The translations under genes were made by a program, and so were the position numbers. Under the pieces are notes generated by a model. That model saw only the letters and a list, made by a program, of their open reading frames with translations, was not told the DNA's origin and did no database searches. Below, piece after piece: positions 5,599-8,701 of a stretch of 8,701 bases of DNA. The first letter of the stretch is position 1. Each line of letters starts with the position of its first letter. Origin of the DNA: Gammaproteobacteria bacterium (GTDB lineage Bacteria; Pseudomonadota; Gammaproteobacteria; BMS3Bbin11); contig JAUVSB010000051.1 of assembly GCA_030597275.1 (NCBI GenBank), forward strand, positions 1-8,701. Reading direction: 5' to 3'.

Positions 5599-6961
5599 TC
5601 CCCTTCGCCTGTTCCTCAGCATTGCCTGTATAGGTAGCAGGTGTCAAGTTCAGTAACTCTTTGCGCGCTGATTCAGGTATTTCAAGTTGTTCAATAAAGT
5701 CCTTTAGTGTTTCCTGGTTTATTCCTTTACCACGTGTTAGGGCCTTCAGTTTTTCGTAAGGTTCTTCAATGGCGTAACGGCGCATGACGGTCTGAATAGG
5801 TTCTGCCAGAACCTCCCAGTTGGCCATCAGGTCATCTCGCAGGCGTTTTTCATTAACTTCCAGCTTGCTGCAGCCACGCAGAGTAGATTTCCATGCCAGT
5901 AGAGAATAGGCGAGGGCAACGCCTTCATTTCTGAGTACCGTGGAGTCCGTCAAGTCGCGCTGCCATCGGCTGACAGGAAGTTTGGCAGCCAGATGGTTCA
6001 GCAGGGCGTTGGCAATGCCAATATTGCCTTCGGAATTTTCAAAGTCTATTGGGTTAACTTTATGTGGCATCGTAGACGAGCCTACCTCACCGCTGACCAG
6101 CTTTTGTTTGAAATAGCCATTTGAAATATAGGCCCAGATATCCCGGTCAAAATCGAGAATTATGGTATTAAAGCGAGCTATTGCATCGAATAGTTCAGCA
6201 ACATTGTCATGAGGCTCAATCTGCGTCGTGTAGGGGTTCCATTGCAGCCCCAGAGAGCAAACAAATTTATCAGCAAAGTTCTGCCAGTCAATATCCGGGT
6301 AGGCTGAAAGGTGTGCGTTGTAATTACCCACAGCACCATTTATTTTTCCCAGCAACGGACTGGCTGCTACCTGCTCACGTTGTCGCCTCAGGCGGGCAAC
6401 GACATTAGCAAACTCCTTACCTACTGTGGTTGGCGATGCTGCCTGGCCATGTGTGCGTGCGAGCATAGGGATAGCCGCGTACTCTACGGCAAGATCAGCC
6501 AGGGTAGAAATGAGCTTATCCATTTCGGGCAGCAGAACCTCATCGCGAGAGCCCTTCAGCATGAGTGCATGTGAAAGGTTGTTGATATCTTCAGAGGTGC
6601 AGGCGAAATGGACAAATTCACTTATTGAATTCAGCTCTTCATTCTGTTCGAGTTTTTCCTTGATGAAATATTCTATGGCTTTGACGTCATGGTTGATCTT
6701 ACTTTCTATATCTTTGACGCGTTGTGCCTCGGCTTCGTTGAAACCAGTCTTTATATTGTTCAGCAGCTCTATTGCCTGTTGTGAAAAGGCAGGGACTTCA
6801 GTGATATCCGGATGATCAGCAAGGGCCTTGAGCCATTCAATTTCTACTATTACACGATGGTGTATCAGACCGTATTCGCTGGTAAAGGGTCTCAGCTCGG
6901 CTGTTTTGCTGCCGTAGCGGCCATCAATAGGGGATAGTGCAGTTAAGGCGGAAAGCTTCAT
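5588..6961 (-). CDS. purB: Adenylosuccinate lyase PurB
   Basis: A 457-residue cytoplasmic enzyme of the fumarase/aspartase superfamily. It carries out two steps of purine synthesis: SAICAR to AICAR plus fumarate, and adenylosuccinate to AMP plus fumarate. The N-terminus MKLSALTALSPIDGRYGSK matches E. coli PurB closely. The catalytic His171 lies in ARTHGQAASPT and the signature GSSTMPHKVNPIDFE begins at 294, with Ser295 as the catalytic serine; both numbers equal those in E. coli. That agreement, and a weak GAG eight bases upstream, favour the ATG at 6961; an in-frame ATG at 6967 would add two residues. All three conserved regions are intact and length is normal. mnmA is 150 bp upstream on the same strand. 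The C-terminal tail (Lys-Gly-Ile-Lys-Asp) is encoded partly by the 7-bp repeat. In E. coli hflD lies between purB and mnmA; here it does not. Confidence 0.97.
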   Translation of the reverse strand: MKLSALTALSPIDGRYGSKTAELRPFTSEYGLIHHRVIVEIEWLKALADHPDITEVPAFSQQAIELLNNIKTGFNEAEAQRVKDIESKINHDVKAIEYFIKEKLEQNEELNSISEFVHFACTSEDINNLSHALMLKGSRDEVLLPEMDKLISTLADLAVEYAAIPMLARTHGQAASPTTVGKEFANVVARLRRQREQVAASPLLGKINGAVGNYNAHLSAYPDIDWQNFADKFVCSLGLQWNPYTTQIEPHDNVAELFDAIARFNTIILDFDRDIWAYISNGYFKQKLVSGEVGSSTMPHKVNPIDFENSEGNIGIANALLNHLAAKLPVSRWQRDLTDSTVLRNEGVALAYSLLAWKSTLRGCSKLEVNEKRLRDDLMANWEVLAEPIQTVMRRYAIEEPYEKLKALTRGKGINQETLKDFIEQLEIPESARKELLNLTPATYTGNAEEQAKGIKD

Positions 6962-7111
6962 TGGCATTACTCAATAAGAAATAGGTTTTTGTTGGGTACA
7001 GGATGACACGTTACATGCAGACATGCGCTGCAGATATTAACTGATTCAGGTGGTTTTCGGTATCTTTCGGTTAGTCTTATGAGATTGGTTTTGTTTAATC
7101 GTTAGGCCTTA

Positions 7112-8179
7112 TTAGATCGCTTCACTTATCACTCCACCGCCCAGGCACAAATCATCCTGATAAAAGACAACTGACTGACCCGGAGCAATAGCCCGCTGTG
7201 GCTGTTCAAAATCGACTCTCAGCTGGCCATCTGCCAACTCTGAAATGTGACATGCTTGCTCTTCCTGTCGGTGCCGTATGCGTGCAGTACATGTTAGGGG
7301 GGCAGGTGAGGATTTTGCAAACCAGTGCAATTCATTGGCCAGCAGGCTGGAATGAAAAAGTTGCGGGTGATTCTTGCCTTCAACCACGAATAGAATATTG
7401 TTTTCGAGGTCTTTGCTGACGACAAACCAGGGCTCACCGGGGCCACCGATGCCCAGCCCCTGGCGCTGGCCGATGGTGTAGTACATCAGGCCCTGATGCT
7501 GGCCGATGACCGGGCCATCAAGCTGTTGAATATCCCCCGGTTGTGCCGGCAGATATCTGGAAAGGAACTCACGGAACCTGCGTTCCCCTATAAAACAAAT
7601 CCCTGTACTGTCCTTGCGGTCATAGTTGGGTAGCTTGTGTTTTCGGGCAAGTTCTCGTACTTCTGGTTTGGTGAGTGTGGCAAGAGGGAAAAGGCTGTGT
7701 GCCAGCGCGTGTTGGCCGATAGCATAGAGGAAATACGTCTGGTCTTTATTTTGATCTGCAGCTTTGCCAAGATATGTGCTTCCATGGCACTGGTGTACAT
7801 CAGCATAATGGCCAGTAGCAATCTTGTCAGCACCTTGTGCCAGTGCATAATCAAGGAAAGCTTTGAATTTGATCTCCCGATTACACAATACGTCTGGATT
7901 GGGTGTGTGACCTGCCTTATATTCCTGCAGAAAGTGTTCAAATACCCTGTCCCAGTATTCCGTTGCGAAGTTTACTGTTTGTAATGGGATATCCAGTATT
8001 CTAGCGACCTCTTCTGCTATTGCCAGGTCTTCAGCCGCTGCACAGTAGTCGTCCTCGTCATCCTCTTCCCAGTTTTTCATAAAAACGGCAGTGACATCGT
8101 AGCCACGCTGCTTTAAAAGCAGTCCCGCTACAGCAGAATCTACGCCACCTGAAAGACCAAGAAATACCGACGTTGCCAT
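7112..8179 (-). CDS. mnmA: tRNA-specific 2-thiouridylase MnmA
   Basis: A 355-residue cytoplasmic enzyme that activates U34 of tRNA-Lys, -Glu and -Gln with ATP and adds sulfur delivered by the Tus relay. The PP-loop SGGVDS is at 10-15. The first catalytic Cys99 is in NPDVLCNREIKF and the second, Cys195, in STGICFIGER; both match the pair C102/C199 of the 368-residue E. coli protein. The acidic insert NWEEDDEDDYC (36-46) and the KDQTYFLY (145-152) region are also typical. The last 100 residues form the beta-barrel domain ending in GGGVISEAI. The ATG at 8179 gives the expected N-terminus, although no Shine-Dalgarno is seen. It is the first gene of the minus-strand run. The 150-bp spacing to purB holds no terminator I can recognise, so read-through into purB is likely. 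Confidence 0.97.
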   Translation of the reverse strand: MATSVFLGLSGGVDSAVAGLLLKQRGYDVTAVFMKNWEEDDEDDYCAAAEDLAIAEEVARILDIPLQTVNFATEYWDRVFEHFLQEYKAGHTPNPDVLCNREIKFKAFLDYALAQGADKIATGHYADVHQCHGSTYLGKAADQNKDQTYFLYAIGQHALAHSLFPLATLTKPEVRELARKHKLPNYDRKDSTGICFIGERRFREFLSRYLPAQPGDIQQLDGPVIGQHQGLMYYTIGQRQGLGIGGPGEPWFVVSKDLENNILFVVEGKNHPQLFHSSLLANELHWFAKSSPAPLTCTARIRHRQEEQACHISELADGQLRVDFEQPQRAIAPGQSVVFYQDDLCLGGGVISEAI

Positions 8180-8460
8180 GATTGAAAGTGAATAAGTGTT
8201 GCTGCTAGTAATATGCTGTCTTTTACCTGAATTATCCTACCGATTCTGTATCTCTGGTATGCATAATATCAAGCATGATAAATTTTGATGCTTAAGGTCT
8301 TTCAGCGGATAGCCGTAGAATTTTATAATTTTCTACTACAAAATAATGTTATCTTATACTAAGTATATTGCACCAGTGATGACATGGCAAAGTCGCACTT
8401 TTAATGTTGTTTTGGCTTGTGCACTTATCAGGTAAATTGTGAGAATTGGAGTTGCAATAG

Positions 8461-8496
8461 TCAGGGTGTTTCCCTGAAATCCCCTATTCTGTAGGG
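8461..8496 (+). promoter_or_regulatory. Two adjacent short hairpins upstream of clpS
   Basis: tcaggg (8461-8466) pairs with ccctga (8472-8477) across a 5-base loop, and four bases later cccta (8482-8486) pairs with taggg (8492-8496) across another 5-base loop. The arms share the GGG/CCC core, so the first left arm could also pair with the second CCC. They lie just upstream of the proposed clpS promoter. They could be an operator for a dimeric regulator or an RNA structure on a longer transcript. No U tract follows, so a terminator is unlikely. Confidence 0.4.
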
Positions 8497-8517
8497 TGAT
8501 TACATGAAGCCAGGTAC

Positions 8518-8545
8518 TTGGAATTTTTCTGAATAGGCCTATATT
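8518..8545 (+). promoter_or_regulatory. Candidate sigma-70 promoter for clpS
   Basis: TTGGAA at 8518-8523 and TATATT at 8540-8545 are 16 bases apart and match four and five of six consensus positions. The start of transcription would fall near 8552, giving a leader of about 46 bases. A perfect TATAAT at 8550-8555 is an alternative -10, but its best-spaced -35 (TTCTGA at 8527) is weak. The AT-rich stretch makes chance matches likely. Confidence 0.4.
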
Positions 8546-8597
8546 TATATATAATTCATGAAAACAAACTCTGAAGATATGTATGCAATAGAAAATT

Positions 8598-8701
8598 ATG
8601 ACAGATACAGACCATAAATCAGGCGATGGCCTCGCTCTTCAGGAAGCTAAACCTGCACTTAAAAGGCCGGATATGTACCGGGTTTTGTTGATAAATGATG
8701 A
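8598..8701 (+). CDS. clpS: ClpS, adaptor of the ClpAP protease, N-terminal part
   Basis: The first 34 codons are present; the window ends inside the gene. After a variable, polar N-terminal tail, the segment ALKRPDMYRVLLIND (20-34) matches the start of the ClpS core, whose E. coli counterpart reads ALKPPSMYKVILVND. ClpS binds N-degron substrates and hands them to ClpA in the cytoplasm. The core domain with its substrate pocket would follow outside the window, and clpA would be expected after it. The ATG at 8598 is preceded by no clear Shine-Dalgarno. The ATG at 8579 is out of frame, so 8598 is the best start available. Such tails are about 20-25 residues, in agreement with this start. Confidence 0.88.
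   Translation, partial: MTDTDHKSGDGLALQEAKPALKRPDMYRVLLIND

Larger units (their letters stand above)
8180..8597. other. AT-rich 418-bp divergent intergenic region between mnmA and clpS
   Basis: This gap must hold the promoters of mnmA (minus) and clpS (plus). A clpS promoter candidate and two small hairpins are listed separately. A 6-bp stem, aagcat/atgctt, occurs at about 8272-8294. On the minus strand, GATAAT (from about 8239 down to 8234) resembles a -10 box for mnmA but lacks a good -35. I see no tRNA, no convincing protein gene, no CRISPR and no heptamer repeat. In relatives this neighbourhood may hold cspD, icd or nudJ; none is present here. Confidence 0.6.

Noticed and set aside
6426..6815. 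Long plus-strand open frame opposite purB
   Set aside because: It lies antisense to the conserved core of PurB and its translation resembles nothing; it is a shadow of the real gene.
6962..7111. A remnant of hflD or a terminator between mnmA and purB
   Set aside because: I found no HflD-like codons in any frame and no stable stem followed by a U tract.
7588..7984. Overlapping frames of about 115 codons on both strands inside mnmA
   Set aside because: They cover the conserved MnmA catalytic region in other frames and have no coding signs of their own.
8346..8435. A 29-codon open frame in the mnmA-clpS gap
   Set aside because: It has no Shine-Dalgarno, no recognisable similarity and a length expected by chance in AT-rich DNA.
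8504..8536. MKPGTWNFSE as a decayed cspD start
   Set aside because: It faintly resembles the N-terminus of cold-shock proteins, and cspD often neighbours clpS, but only about five residues agree, the direction is wrong and no further cold-shock motif follows.

Overview
The window reads as chromosomal DNA of a gammaproteobacterium with moderate GC. The basis is PurB, MnmA, HflD and the start of ClpS, all of gammaproteobacterial type, together with the neighbourhood: in Escherichia coli mnmA, hflD and purB are adjacent, and in many relatives clpS lies close by. I cannot name the genus. The window begins inside one gene and ends inside another.

Layout. (1) 2-1081, plus strand: C-terminal part of an S9-family (prolyl oligopeptidase-type) serine peptidase. 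(2) 1094-1256: a 163-bp palindromic element with perfect 18-bp ends that include a TA on each side. It looks like a MITE and sits directly before the next start codon. (3) 1257-4377, plus strand: a tightly overlapping set of three genes, namely a GCS2-family carboxylate-amine ligase, an AstE/aspartoacylase-type zinc hydrolase and hflD. (4) 4442-8179, minus strand: read in order of transcription, mnmA, purB, a small PLD-like/DUF protein and an NlpC/P60 lipoprotein. (5) 8180-8597: a 418-bp AT-rich gap with two small hairpins and a plausible promoter. (6) 8598 to the end: the beginning of clpS on the plus strand.

How the genes work together. mnmA (tRNA 2-thiouridine synthesis) and purB (purine synthesis) are housekeeping genes. 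hflD, which normally lies between them, has moved to the end of the GCS2-AstE operon and faces them convergently. The peptidase, the GCS2 ligase and the AstE-like hydrolase may form one amide-bond making and breaking pathway whose substrate is unknown. Removing the palindromic element would leave about 14 bp between the peptidase stop and the ligase start, as expected for an operon, so the element probably inserted into an existing operon.

The most unusual non-coding signals are two. The palindromic element ends in an outward-facing Shine-Dalgarno sequence at both termini, and one of these now serves the ligase gene. Separately, a degenerate 7-bp-periodic repeat fills the three consecutive gaps between hflD, the lipoprotein gene, the PLD-like gene and purB. 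In each gap a purine-rich block is followed by a pyrimidine-rich block, and the repeats overlap the stop codons of three genes. No complete new defence or mobile system is visible.
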